Below are positions 28,387 to 37,815 of a DNA stretch of 64,000 bases, piece after piece. The position numbers and the translations under genes were made by a program. The stretch's first letter is position 1; each line of letters starts with the position of its first letter. This DNA comes from Fusibacter ferrireducens (GTDB lineage: Bacteria > Bacillota > Clostridia > Peptostreptococcales > Acidaminobacteraceae), in NCBI RefSeq assembly GCF_015352425.1, contig NZ_JADKNH010000008.1, positions 124,001 through 188,000 on the forward strand, read 5' to 3'. The notes beneath the pieces were generated by a model, which saw only the letters and a list, made by a program, of their open reading frames with translations, made no database searches and was not told the DNA's origin.

Positions 28387-28405
28387 GCACTGGAAGGAGT
28401 TAATA

Positions 28406-28759
28406 ATGAATCAATTAACCGCTATTTTCAAATTATTATCTGATGAAACGCGTTTAAGGATACTTGTCCTTTTATACCATCATGATTTGTGTGTCTGCGA
28501 ACTTAGTGGCATACTAGATGCACCGCAACCTAGAATATCAAAAAACTTATCTAAATTTAGAGATCAAAATTTAGTGATGGATATGCGACAAGAAAAGTTT
28601 GTTTTTTACACTTTGAAAAAAGACAATTTGATACTGCTTCATGCGCTTCAAAACATCATAGATTATCTCGATGACTATCCTGTACTCGTCAACGACCTTG
28701 ATCGACTCCAAAATCTGCTTGAAGATAAAAAATACGTACACCGATGTCCTACTCTCTAA
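28406..28759 (+). CDS. ArsR/SmtB family metalloregulator
   Basis: 117 residues from ATG 28406, preceded by GGAAGGAG; upstream in-frame starts lie inside the promoter/operator and are rejected. It is a winged helix of the ArsR family with the recognition-helix metal motif LCVCEL (Cys29, Cys31), as in arsenite- or cadmium-type sensors, followed by PQPRISKNLSKFRDQ. It probably represses itself, the downstream membrane gene and perhaps the CDF exporter, and is released by a metal(loid). Confidence 0.87.
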   Translation: MNQLTAIFKLLSDETRLRILVLLYHHDLCVCELSGILDAPQPRISKNLSKFRDQNLVMDMRQEKFVFYTLKKDNLILLHALQNIIDYLDDYPVLVNDLDRLQNLLEDKKYVHRCPTL

Positions 28760-28805
28760 AATAGATTTTAAATCAAGAAATAGATAAAAAATGAGGTGGC
28801 TCATT

Positions 28806-29303
28806 ATGCAAAATAAAAATCAGCCGATTCCAAGACTTAAATCAATATCCTTCTTGATGAACAAATACACGCACGCAGTTGCACCACATCCCTTTAAAAT
28901 TTCCAAAGATTCGATTCTTCTCTTAAATGCCACTGCGCTCTCTTTTACTTCTTATAGAATCGCTTTTGACGTGTTGACACCTGTGTTTGCACTGATATCT
29001 AACCCTTACGCCAAAGCGAAAATGATCAACATTGCATCTTTTAATACTGCACTATTCAGTATGATAGGCGCCCTATCCTTTAAATTATCTTCACTCATTC
29101 CAGTTAGAGCAATGAACGGTGCTTTCGGAACAAGTATTTTTCCGATAACTACGGCGCTTGTTTTTCTTTCAAAAACTTATGGCACTTCAGCTATATTCTA
29201 TAATGCAATCTATATCATCCTTACTGTGGGTATCATTTCCACAGTCTTTGTTGCACAATTTAAAACGTGGAAGAGCCAGAGTTATTATAATGCACCTGCT
29301 TAA
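28806..29303 (+). CDS. Small integral membrane protein, unrecognised
   Basis: 165 residues from the ATG at 28806 with GAGGTGG upstream. It has three to four predicted TM segments at about 40-60, 75-95, 105-125 and 130-150. It is basic at the N-terminus. I do not recognise the family. It starts 46 nt after the ArsR-type gene, so it is probably controlled by it. It could be a shortened metal permease, but no diagnostic motif is seen. Confidence 0.55.
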   Translation: MQNKNQPIPRLKSISFLMNKYTHAVAPHPFKISKDSILLLNATALSFTSYRIAFDVLTPVFALISNPYAKAKMINIASFNTALFSMIGALSFKLSSLIPVRAMNGAFGTSIFPITTALVFLSKTYGTSAIFYNAIYIILTVGIISTVFVAQFKTWKSQSYYNAPA

Positions 29304-29321
29304 AACTAAAACCAAAGGAGG

Positions 29322-29652
29322 TAAACTATACAAAAAAATCCGGTACACAAAAGGGCACAAAAGAAAATGGGATAATTACCAAAACCTCTAGAGAACCTTG
29401 CTATATTTCATATGAATATTTTGCTAGGCTACTTTGAGTTCCCCAAAAAAATAAGACAATACATATTTGAGCCATTAGTACTTTATCAAATTCTCAAAAG
29501 TGTATTGTAAATAAGATTAAGACCGCAAGCAGAGTGTAATGACATCTGAAGTTATGACATCTGAAGTTATGAAAGCTTACTCAGTTTCTAAATTCCCAAA
29601 ATCAGCTTCATCTATTTCTGCACTTACAAAAGGGATGGCTGAATTACATTGA
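29322..29652 (+). other. Gene-poor stretch with decayed coding traces
   Basis: A good ribosome site (AAAGGAGGT, near 29315) is followed by no usable start, only a short frame beginning with ATA and soon stopped. Near 29539 a 37-codon frame starts with ATG, contains a 16-bp tandem duplication (ATGACATCTGAAGTT unit) and ends in TGA at 29652. These look like remains of one or two lost genes between the ArsR block and the CDF gene. Confidence 0.4.
29407..29416. promoter_or_regulatory. Second TTCATATGAA palindrome before the CDF gene
   Basis: An exact copy of the 10-bp palindrome at 28377, in an AT-rich setting, 250 bp before the His-rich CDF exporter start. It suggests shared control by the ArsR-type protein. 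Confidence 0.4.
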
Positions 29653-29667
29653 ATCGAGGTGGAAAAA

Positions 29668-30879
29668 ATGTCTAATAAACAACATGAACACAATCACGAC
29701 CACGAACATGACCATAAACACGGACATGACTGCAACCACGATCACGAACATGATCATGGGCACGAACACGGACATGACTGCAACCACGATCACGAACATG
29801 ATCATGGGCACGAGCATGGACATGACTGCGATCACGATCATGAACATGATCATGGGCACGATCACGGACACGACTGCGACCACGATCACGGACACGATCA
29901 TGGGCACGAGCACGGACACGACTGCGAACATGATCACGGACATGATCACGGACATGATCATGGGCACGGACACGGACATAGTCACGGACACGGACATGCC
30001 CACGATATTTCAAATCTTTCGGGCAAGAAAATATTTTGGGTTACAGTATTAAATGCCACGATCACCATTGCAGAGTTTGTAGGCGGATTATTATCTGGAA
30101 GTTTGGCCCTACTCTCTGATGCAATCCACAACCTAAGCGATACCATTGCCATTGCGCTCTCCTATTTTGCAAATAGAATTGCAAGCAAGCCAAAGGATAG
30201 CAAACGCACCTATGGTTACAAAAGAGCAGAAATTTTATCTGCATTTATCAATGCTTCTGTGCTCATCGCACTTTCTCTAATGCTCGTTGTGGAAGCTATA
30301 AAAAGATTTAAATCACCTGAAGAAATTAACGGCACTTTAATGATTGTAGTCGCTGCTATTGGCCTTATCGCCAACTTAATTTCCGTTTTCCTATTAGAAA
30401 AGGATTCCCATGGCAATTTAAACATTAAGTCCAGCTATCTGCACTTACTAGGCGATACCGTTTCTTCAGTAGGCGTACTAGCAGGCGGTTTAGCCATTAA
30501 ACTATGGGGCATTGTATGGATTGACCCTATTGTCACGATTCTTATTTCACTTTATATTTTACGTGAGGCTTGGCACGTCGTCAAAGCGACAATTGACATT
30601 TTAATGCAATCTGCACCTGCTCTTGATTATGAGGCCATTAAAAGAGATGTCGAAAAAATTCCTAACATTAAAAACATACACCATGTACACGCATGGATGA
30701 TCAATGAGAGAACCATCTATTTTGAAGCACATCTAGATATTGAAAACATGATGCTCTCAGAGGTCGAAAAAATATACGAGCAAGTGGAACGCCTTCTTAA
30801 AAAGCATTACAACGTTGATCATGTAACTTTACAGGCAGAAGTCAACAACTGCCCGTCCAAAGATATGTTTAAAATCTAA
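29668..30879 (+). CDS. His-rich cation diffusion facilitator (CDF) metal exporter
   Basis: 403 residues from ATG 29668 with GAGGTGG upstream. Residues 1-113 are almost entirely His, Asp, Glu, Gly and Cys. A six-TM CDF domain follows, with the metal-site motifs SDAIHNLSD (TM2) and HLLGDTVSS (TM5), and a cytoplasmic C-terminal domain ([19 protein letters not shown]). CDF proteins exchange Zn(II), Co(II), Cd(II) or similar ions for protons. The long His/Cys tail probably stores or senses metal. Confidence 0.93.
   Translation: MSNKQHEHNHDHEHDHKHGHDCNHDHEHDHGHEHGHDCNHDHEHDHGHEHGHDCDHDHEHDHGHDHGHDCDHDHGHDHGHEHGHDCEHDHGHDHGHDHGHGHGHSHGHGHAHDISNLSGKKIFWVTVLNATITIAEFVGGLLSGSLALLSDAIHNLSDTIAIALSYFANRIASKPKDSKRTYGYKRAEILSAFINASVLIALSLMLVVEAIKRFKSPEEINGTLMIVVAAIGLIANLISVFLLEKDSHGNLNIKSSYLHLLGDTVSSVGVLAGGLAIKLWGIVWIDPIVTILISLYILREAWHVVKATIDILMQSAPALDYEAIKRDVEKIPNIKNIHHVHAWMINERTIYFEAHLDIENMMLSEVEKIYEQVERLLKKHYNVDHVTLQAEVNNCPSKDMFKI
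29684..30003 (+). repeat. Tandem repeats coding the His-rich tail
   Basis: A 48-bp unit (built from CAYGAYCAYGG steps) is repeated about twice almost exactly near 29721-29820, and then as shorter variants. The low complexity leaves several other frames open, which should not be taken for genes. Such repeats can change length by slippage. Confidence 0.85.
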
Positions 30880-30975
30880 ACTGCAAAACGCACGAAATAG
30901 TATACCAAAAGGATTTTTTGACTTATAATTATAATCAAGAATAAAATAAATTCTATATTTATAAAGGAGATTTAT

Positions 30976-31215
30976 ATGTCAAAGAAATGGTATCCAGTCA
31001 TCAACACTGAGACTTGTACTGAATGTGGTGCTTGCGTAGCAAAATGTTCACATGGTGTCTATGAAACCGGCACAAACACTCCTAAAGTGATCTATGCAGA
31101 AGGTTGTGTTGATGGATGTCGTGGCTGTCAAAATTTATGTCCATCTCATTCTATAGACTATGTTGGTGATACAGGACAAAATTCAAGTTGTGGGTGTAGT
31201 TGTTCGTGCGTTTAA
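30976..31215 (+). CDS. Ferredoxin-like protein with two cysteine quartets
   Basis: 79 residues. The first quartet CTECGACVAKC (Cys14, 17, 20, 24) is a classical [4Fe-4S] motif. The second is CVDGCRGCQNLC (Cys44, 48, 51, 55). A Cys-rich end (CGCSCSC) could bind another metal. AAAGGAG precedes the ATG. It follows the CDF exporter and may act in metal or redox handling; the partner is unknown. Confidence 0.88.
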   Translation: MSKKWYPVINTETCTECGACVAKCSHGVYETGTNTPKVIYAEGCVDGCRGCQNLCPSHSIDYVGDTGQNSSCGCSCSCV

Positions 31216-31249
31216 GTATCTGCTTTACAGTAATTTTAAAGCCTACGGC

Positions 31250-31290
31250 AAAAAAGGTTATGCATCTTATAAAATGTATAACCTTTTTTA
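31250..31290. terminator. Bidirectional terminator
   Basis: AAAAAAGGTTAT and ATAACCTTTTTT arms enclose a short CAT/ATG pairing. It serves the ferredoxin-like gene on the plus strand and the diguanylate cyclase operon ending at 31338 on the minus strand. Confidence 0.8.
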
Positions 31291-31337
31291 TGCCCTCGCC
31301 TTATTTAATTGTACATGTATGCCTAAAAAACATATGT

Positions 31338-32963
31338 CTAAGATTTGTATCTGCAAACACTGTTCTTCCCTGATTTTTTTGCCTCATAAAGTGCTTTATC
31401 TGCCCTGGATACCAATTCTATCTCAGTGAGCTCCTCTTCAAATTCCGAAACACCAAAACTAGCCGTAAGATGACCCACGCCAGAAAAGATATGATTGCTG
31501 ACCTTCTCCCGAAATTTTTCAGCCACTTTCTGCCCCTCAACAGCATTCTTTCTAGGAAGAATGACCATAAATTCTTCGCCGCCCCAACGTCCTACCGTAT
31601 CCCCTTTGCAAATCGTCCTAATCAGAATTTGAGCGAATTCCTTAAGCACTTCATCTCCAACTATATGTCCGTAAGTATCATTCACCATTTTAAAGTTATC
31701 GATATCCAACATAATCAGCGCAAATGTCATGTTGTTTTTTATGGCATGATCCATTTCTCTCTTTATATTCACATCCAGCTTGAATCGATTATAGAGTTGC
31801 GTCAAACGATCGATTTCACTTAACCGTCTTATCTTTGCTTCCATTTTTCTGCGTTCAGTGATGTCTCTAGAGACGCCCAACATCCCAACGAAATGATTGG
31901 ATTTGTCATATATCCCTGAAACCGTGAGATCAGTCCAAACCGTAGTGCCGTCTTTACACGGTTGTTCCACATCATCTCTAAATACCTTAAATGGCAAGTT
32001 ATGTTTAACTGCATAAATTGCCTCTTCTAAGCCCTTTTCTAAATGAACCAATGATGCAGGACACAGCAATTCTTCATGTGACTGAGCCATCACCTCTTCC
32101 ACAGTATAGCCTCTGAGCTTTTCAACCGATGGACTGATATAAGTGAATTTTCCGGTCAAATCCATCGTCCAAATAACATCACTTGCATTGTCCGCAAGCA
32201 ATCTATGAATTTCTTCACTTTTCTTTATTTGCTCTTCCAAAGCCTTAAACTCAGTCACGTTTTTAACAACACTTAAAATGTACTTTTCATGACCAATGTG
32301 AATCATAGATGATGAAAAAAGACCTTGAAAATTAGAATCCATGTGTAAGTCCAATTCCAGCGACAGGTATTGAGGCTTTTCACCGCTTTTTACGAATGCC
32401 ATAAACTGCGCTTCCTGATGCTCATCTTTGAAAAAGCGAATATTCCTCAGTGACTTTCCATAGAGGTCCTTTTTTGAAAGACCCGTTATTGCTTCAAATT
32501 CTTGATTACAATTAAAAATAGTCAGCGTATCAACCGATACGATCATCGTTGCATCTGGAATCATTTCGAAAAACAGTTCAAATAATGCCTTCGCTTCTTT
32601 AATTTCGTTGATATTGCTCTCCAACTTTTTTACCATACTGTTAAAAGCATCTGAAAAATCACCTAGGAATAAAACTTGATGTGAAAAATCTCCGGATGAG
32701 ATTGCCTTTGTCTGCCATATTAAACTTCTCAAAGTCGATTGAAGCCCTTTAGCTTGCCCTATGAGATAACCTCTTCCATTGATTTGATCCGACAAATTTC
32801 CATTGCCTATGGATTTAAGCGCATCTCTTAAATTTCGAATCGTTTGATCAACAGCCTCTAAGCCTTCAATCTCTTTTAAGCTATCGGGAATAGATGGCAC
32901 AATATTGGCTTCATTCAGTAAATCATGTAGATACTGTATCCATTTTTGCGTATCATTTGCCAT
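31338..32963 (-). CDS. PAS-PAS diguanylate cyclase
   Basis: About 541 residues, no TM helix. A HAMP-like helical N-terminus (1-130) is followed by two PAS domains (about 135-255 and 258-380) and a GGDEF domain with active-site GGEEF (GRWGGEEFMVILP). No RxxD inhibitory site is seen upstream of it. It makes c-di-GMP in the cytoplasm. The ATG at 32963 is chosen because GGGAGGT lies 10 nt upstream. Last gene of the four-gene minus-strand operon. Confidence 0.9.
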   Translation of the reverse strand: MANDTQKWIQYLHDLLNEANIVPSIPDSLKEIEGLEAVDQTIRNLRDALKSIGNGNLSDQINGRGYLIGQAKGLQSTLRSLIWQTKAISSGDFSHQVLFLGDFSDAFNSMVKKLESNINEIKEAKALFELFFEMIPDATMIVSVDTLTIFNCNQEFEAITGLSKKDLYGKSLRNIRFFKDEHQEAQFMAFVKSGEKPQYLSLELDLHMDSNFQGLFSSSMIHIGHEKYILSVVKNVTEFKALEEQIKKSEEIHRLLADNASDVIWTMDLTGKFTYISPSVEKLRGYTVEEVMAQSHEELLCPASLVHLEKGLEEAIYAVKHNLPFKVFRDDVEQPCKDGTTVWTDLTVSGIYDKSNHFVGMLGVSRDITERRKMEAKIRRLSEIDRLTQLYNRFKLDVNIKREMDHAIKNNMTFALIMLDIDNFKMVNDTYGHIVGDEVLKEFAQILIRTICKGDTVGRWGGEEFMVILPRKNAVEGQKVAEKFREKVSNHIFSGVGHLTASFGVSEFEEELTEIELVSRADKALYEAKKSGKNSVCRYKS

Positions 32964-33032
32964 ATCTATTCCTACCTCCCTCATGCAGACCCCTATACAT
33001 GATGGCTTTTAAAATTATAATCTCTTTTTTAA

Positions 33033-33572
33033 TTACAGCTTTTCTTGGGATAGTTCCAATGTTTTAGCGAGAAACCTACAGGTCCGATCACCAGTACACC
33101 AGCAATCAATCTCTCTGACCTCAAATGCAATTCCAGTAAACGACTCAAGTAAAGCACTGATAAAGCCCTCGTCATAAGTACAAACCTCAAATCCGTTTTC
33201 AGGGAGGCCAGAACAATCCAAGTCTTCAGAGACCGTTAAGGTGAGTTCTCCTTTGTCCATATCTATATGTTCAATTCTCAATATACCAATACCCAATTCT
33301 TTAAACAGACTTTCCAATTGATTCATAAAATCGTTCAAATTTTTTTGAGGATTCAAATAGTGCTCATAAAACGCTTTCCCAGCTAATTTCCCCGAGTCAT
33401 AAAAGATTTGATCTGCAACCTCCGTTCCAAAATTACGCTCTATGACATCTCTGAGTGTAAACTGCATGAGCCGATAAATTTCTACCCTTGTCAGATTGCC
33501 TAAATTAGGTCTCCCCTCATTTATGTCTCCAAGTAAATCCCAAGAAAATTGATATTTTCGGTTGTCATCCAT
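33033..33572 (-). CDS. V4R-domain protein
   Basis: A 179-residue protein of the 4-vinyl-reductase (V4R) small-molecule-binding family, ending in the typical cysteine-rich part IDCWCTGDRTCRFLA. Such domains often bind hydrocarbons or metals and feed signalling proteins. It lies between two diguanylate cyclase genes in the same operon, so it may pass a signal to one of them (inference). AAAGGATG precedes the ATG. Confidence 0.82.
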   Translation of the reverse strand: MDDNRKYQFSWDLLGDINEGRPNLGNLTRVEIYRLMQFTLRDVIERNFGTEVADQIFYDSGKLAGKAFYEHYLNPQKNLNDFMNQLESLFKELGIGILRIEHIDMDKGELTLTVSEDLDCSGLPENGFEVCTYDEGFISALLESFTGIAFEVREIDCWCTGDRTCRFLAKTLELSQEKL

Positions 33573-33627
33573 GCTTACACATCCTTTCCACTAAAATTAT
33601 ATCGTTTTTAATGCCACTGGAACACCC

Positions 33628-35388
33628 TCAAGACTCTATTCGATTACGACCAAGTGCCTTTGCAATATATAATTTCTTATCTGCTTGTTTAAACAACTCT
33701 TCTTTTTCAAAATAACTTGAATGAGCAACACCACCACTAACTGTTATATTGCCATTGATCGCTTCTATATTGAGCATTTCAATATTGCGTCGTATTTTTT
33801 CAGCTACCGTTATAGTCTCTTCCAAAGATGTTTCAGGCAAGACCACTATAAATTCCTCTCCTCCAAATCTACCGACAAATGTTTGATCTGGCAGATTGTC
33901 TTTAATCGTCTTTGCAATGATTATTAAAGTTTGATCCCCAATATCATGACCAAATTGATCATTTACTCTCTTAAAATAGTCTATGTCCAACACAATAATG
34001 CCCGTCTTCTTAGGTGATGTGGATAAGACATCGTCAAAAGTCTCCATGATATATCGTCTGTTGAGTATGCCCGTCAGCTCATCATAATGTAAAAGATGAT
34101 TAATGCGTTCAGTCATGGAATTTGTCACCTCAGCAAGTTCTGAAAAATCTTTATAATCTAAGGTATCCACATCAATTTTGGTGAGATTTCTATTCGCAGA
34201 TATCATATAATCTCTAAAAACACTGAAGTTCTTTTTGATTTTCCCCATAAATACCTTAATATAAAATAGTGATACGGCAACCAATACGGATAAAACCGCT
34301 AGGATGGCAATTAGCCTTAGCCAAATGAATTGTTCTAGTTCTCTTTCACTATTCGAGATCAACTCATCTAGATCAGAAACATCCATCCCCGTGCCAATAA
34401 CCCAGTTCCAGTCAGAAAGTGGGGCCACATAAGTGAGTTTTTTATAGTAGTCATCACCCTTTGTAGTTGGCCAGTAATGAGTTAAATAGCCCCCACCAGA
34501 TTCCATACACAAGCTGATCTGCTCTTGATAAACTTTTGAACCTTTGATATCTTCAAGTTCATAGTAGTTATTGCCAACAAGTTCCGGATAAACGCCATTT
34601 GCCAGTTCAACGCCATTGTAATCATGAACAAAAACATACTGGCCATTATCCTCACCATATTGAATACTATCCACATATGCCAAAACTTCTTTTTGGATGT
34701 CCTTAGTAATCTCGTCTAAATAATCACCACAGCCAAAATACCAATTATAGGGCTCAAACTTTTTTACAAAAGTGACCTTCTTATAGGTTCTGTCGTCACC
34801 TGTATTGGGATTTTTCCAGAACCCTTCAATGTAACCTTCGCCTTTCAATTGAATCAATTCTATCTCTTCTCGCATCGCATAGTTACCATCATCGTCTCTG
34901 AGATCAATTAGGTTCTGCCCTTCACTCTCAGGATACACTGGATATAAAACAACATCCCCTTCCAAAGAATCAATGAAATAATAGCCGCGATTTCCATTGA
35001 ATCTTATACCTCTTAAGGCATCTTTAATCATCTTGGTAATTTCTGCTTTTGACTTTGACGCTTTGTTATTTTCATAGATGCTCTGCATCAGTTCATAAGC
35101 TTCATAGGTTCTACTATGTAGCGTTTCTCTTAGAAACGTCTCTGTCTCTTGACTTCTATACTCCGAATAATCTATAACAGACGCCACCCGTTCCTTTAAC
35201 TCTGCCTTGATATAATTCGTTTGTATTTGCTTTTTTTCTTCAATTTTAGTGGTAAATAGATAGATGCTATCACCTAACCACATGATCCCCTGAATTAAGA
35301 TGGCTCCAGTGACCATCATAAGGATAATTCGGTTCATTGAAGATGTATTGTATGATTTGTTTTTTCCTTTATCTCTGATCTTAAACAT
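33628..35388 (-). CDS. Membrane Cache-domain diguanylate cyclase
   Basis: 586 residues: TM helix at about 20-42, a large extracellular double-Cache sensor (about 45-345) with two NWVIGTGMD/NWYFGCGDY-type repeats, TM helix at about 352-375, then GGDEF with active-site GGEEF near residue 500. It should make c-di-GMP in response to an external small ligand. No RxxD inhibitory site is visible. Encoded between the TspO-like gene and the V4R gene. Confidence 0.92.
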   Translation of the reverse strand: MFKIRDKGKNKSYNTSSMNRIILMMVTGAILIQGIMWLGDSIYLFTTKIEEKKQIQTNYIKAELKERVASVIDYSEYRSQETETFLRETLHSRTYEAYELMQSIYENNKASKSKAEITKMIKDALRGIRFNGNRGYYFIDSLEGDVVLYPVYPESEGQNLIDLRDDDGNYAMREEIELIQLKGEGYIEGFWKNPNTGDDRTYKKVTFVKKFEPYNWYFGCGDYLDEITKDIQKEVLAYVDSIQYGEDNGQYVFVHDYNGVELANGVYPELVGNNYYELEDIKGSKVYQEQISLCMESGGGYLTHYWPTTKGDDYYKKLTYVAPLSDWNWVIGTGMDVSDLDELISNSERELEQFIWLRLIAILAVLSVLVAVSLFYIKVFMGKIKKNFSVFRDYMISANRNLTKIDVDTLDYKDFSELAEVTNSMTERINHLLHYDELTGILNRRYIMETFDDVLSTSPKKTGIIVLDIDYFKRVNDQFGHDIGDQTLIIIAKTIKDNLPDQTFVGRFGGEEFIVVLPETSLEETITVAEKIRRNIEMLNIEAINGNITVSGGVAHSSYFEKEELFKQADKKLYIAKALGRNRIES

Positions 35389-35399
35389 ATGTCTGGCCT

Positions 35400-36173
35400 C
35401 TAATTTTTTTTAATTTGTACCCATATTATGCTTCCTGTTACCAAAATCAAAAGGGCAAGTGCTATATAAAGCGTCAAGATTACACGCCCATATTCATAAT
35501 CAAATCCAGTTGCTGAGGTATGTTTTGATAAAATGCCTACATAGGCCCAAATCACAGTTAAGCCATAGGCGCCGCATTTACTCCACATCATGGTTGCACA
35601 TGCAATTAATGCCGCAATAATCAAAATTGTCACCATACATATTTCTTCCGAAACACCAAACCGACTCCATTGAATACTTACAAGATAAACGGTGACATTG
35701 GCAACTGTAGCCACAGTGATCCACCCAAGATAAACGCCAACAGGAGGCTTTATCCATAGGATCTCCGATTTAGAGAAAGGCGTCTTCATCACTTCATTCA
35801 TCATGAGTATTAAACTCACTAAGATCACAACCATAATAAGCACACTAACGCCGATAAATCGATAATGCCATGCCAAGATCCACGTTGCGTTGGCAATAGA
35901 GGATACTATAAACAAGGTCATGATACGGCTCATGCCTTGATTTTTAAGAGGATTATTGTAGAATTTAGGTTGTCTCAATAAGAAGATAAGCTGAATGCCT
36001 AAGAGTAGATAAATCAGTCCCCAAATGGAAAACGTATATCCTGCTGGTGTAAACAAGTTTGGATAAGCATCTGATATGGCCCCAGTGTTTTGCCCATTGA
36101 TCGGCAATAGATTTGCCAGTGCATTCATGATAATCATCGCTAAATAAGATAGAACAACCCCTGTCTTTTTCAT
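35400..36173 (-). CDS. TspO/MBR-related tryptophan-rich membrane protein
   Basis: About 257 residues with six or seven TM helices and the motif FTPAGYTFSIWGLIYLLLG, characteristic of TspO-related tryptophan-rich proteins of Firmicutes. It is longer than classical five-TM TspO. The ATG at 36173 is preferred over 36179, since GGAGG is only one base from the latter. First gene of the c-di-GMP operon. Ligand unknown; TspO relatives bind porphyrins or sterols. Confidence 0.82.
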   Translation of the reverse strand: MKKTGVVLSYLAMIIMNALANLLPINGQNTGAISDAYPNLFTPAGYTFSIWGLIYLLLGIQLIFLLRQPKFYNNPLKNQGMSRIMTLFIVSSIANATWILAWHYRFIGVSVLIMVVILVSLILMMNEVMKTPFSKSEILWIKPPVGVYLGWITVATVANVTVYLVSIQWSRFGVSEEICMVTILIIAALIACATMMWSKCGAYGLTVIWAYVGILSKHTSATGFDYEYGRVILTLYIALALLILVTGSIIWVQIKKN

Positions 36174-36345
36174 CTCCATGCCTCCATTTCAAACGCAACC
36201 CTCTGGTTTAGTTTCAGTATACAAATAAACAAATCTTTTCATTCAAGCTTTATTTCTATAATACCATATAAAGAAGCTTCTTCTCTAAACTAATGCACGA
36301 TAATGAATAAATGGCGGTGCAGTATTTTCTAACTATACAAAAAAA

Positions 36346-36570
36346 CTAAGAATTGCTGTCCTCTTGTTCTTTTTTATATCTGAATAGATTAATAAGTAGA
36401 AGTGAAATATTTGAAAGTAAAACCACCATACCTGTTATCATCGGGGATGGCGTGAGTACTTGAAATATGATCATAACCACGGATAGTATAATGCCTATAC
36501 TCGATATGTAAATAGCTGTCTTTGTTTTCTGTATCAGAATAACATCTTTTATAAAATCTATTGTCAACAA
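36346..36570 (-). CDS. Small two-TM protein, unrecognised
   Basis: 74 residues with two hydrophobic helices (about 20-38 and 42-62) and a charged C-terminus (YKKEQEDSNS). The only start in frame is TTG and no clear ribosome site is seen, so it may be a truncated gene or start elsewhere. No function can be assigned. Confidence 0.4.
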   Translation of the reverse strand: MLTIDFIKDVILIQKTKTAIYISSIGIILSVVMIIFQVLTPSPMITGMVVLLSNISLLLINLFRYKKEQEDSNS

Positions 36571-36744
36571 TCACTAATTGATTGATATAGCTTGCATAAG
36601 ATCATAAAAAAGTTCGAATTTTTCCCTTTCCCATATAACTCTCCCTCATTATCATCTATTATATCGTAATCAGATCATTTTAACAGTGCTATCAATGTGT
36701 TTGTTTTCTGGTATTATATCAAACTTTTCTGGAGAATACATCTT

Positions 36745-36825
36745 TTCTCATGAGCAAATAGGCAGCAAAAAAAAGCCCCTGAGATGAAGGCTTCAAGGGC
36801 ATCTTTATAAACTCACTTTGTCTTG
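36745..36825 (-). pseudogene. Degenerate relic of the DUF3427-helicase 5' end (third copy)
   Basis: On the minus strand this stretch can be read as VYKDALEAFISGAFF, which matches VHKNALEAPTSGAFL near residue 30 of the fragment at 44782-45285, followed by a poly-T length change that breaks the frame. DNA identity with 45140-45215 is clear over about 75 bp. The GCCC/GGGC pairing followed by eight T also looks like a terminator for the upstream broken gene. Confidence 0.6.
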
Positions 36826-36868
36826 GTGTCAGACACGATAAGGTTCGATAATGTTTCTATAGAAAAAG

Positions 36869-37798
36869 TTAGTAGGCACTATTTTGTTGGATCATTTGAA
36901 TCACTGAATCCGTAAATTGACTTGAATAATTTGCAAAGTCTAATGGTGCTTCTTTCTGAATGCCATTGACTTCATAAAGCAAAAACGGTTTTATGTGATA
37001 AAATTTGCCTTCAATTTTCCCGTCACCCTCAAAATAAAATCTGGCTTCGGCAGATTCTTTGGAGAGAATTTCTATAGTTTTATCCAAGGTTTTTACATGT
37101 ACATCATCTAAAATTGTTTGATTATATTTAAGCCCTTTAACAAGGACACGATCTTTGCTTATATTGATAAGTTCAAAACTATAATCTGAAAGATAATTTG
37201 AAACGAAACTTCTAATACCTAGTTTAAAATCTGAGTTTTCTTTTAAATCACAAATATCAATCTGCCAGTCTCAAATATCCCACGTATACTGCCCGCCATC
37301 TCTGAAAGTAATCATTATTTCATTAAATTCAATACTTTCTACAGATTTTAAATCAAAATCGATTTTTAAAGTTAAAATTCTATCTTTTCCATCTTCAGAG
37401 ACAGTTCCTTTTAATATCGTATAATTTCTTAACTCTAACAATTTCGACTGATCTTTATTGCTCTTTAAGTCAATCTCTTGAATTACATTGGTTAGATTAA
37501 AATCATCACCATTTGCATCTATTAATGGAATTTGTATACTCCCCTTTTTTTCATATAAAGCATACCCAGCATAGGCTTTCCACTGAGTAAAAAATAGATG
37601 CTTTGACCACTGATCAGACTTAATTGAATTCATCTGATCTTCTTCTATGTTCCCATCTAAGTCAGTGGACAAATTTGCTTCATCAACTTCTTTCTGATTA
37701 TCGTTTTTTATGGATTCAAAGCCTACCAACTTAATTCCAATCACCACTAAAACAAATCCAATTATCACTAGCAATAAAAGACGCCAGTTTATTTTCAT
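36869..37798 (-). pseudogene. Membrane-anchored protein gene broken by an in-frame TGA
   Basis: The frame from ATG 37798 codes a TM helix (about 5-27) and an extracytoplasmic domain, meets TGA at 37271-37273 (after TWDI), and stays open in the same frame for 134 further codons to 36869. The 61 codons between the TGA and the next possible start are coding-like (WQIDICDL, then FKLGIRSFVSNYL). The simplest view is a 309-codon gene with a Trp TGG changed to TGA. No selenocysteine hairpin is apparent. Family not recognised. Confidence 0.65.
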
Positions 37799-37815
37799 TA
37801 TAATTCTCCTTTTAT

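Noticed and set aside
29644-30052. Long alternative frames on both strands over the His-rich tract
   Set aside because: They arise from the tandem repeat and give low-complexity Arg/Val or Thr/Met proteins without ribosome sites.
36770-36812. Simple terminator only
   Set aside because: The hairpin and T-run could terminate transcription, but the sequence matches the helicase 5' end, so it is annotated as a relic.
37271-37273. Selenocysteine at the in-frame TGA
   Set aside because: No SECIS-like hairpin follows, and the flanking sequence does not resemble a known selenoprotein.
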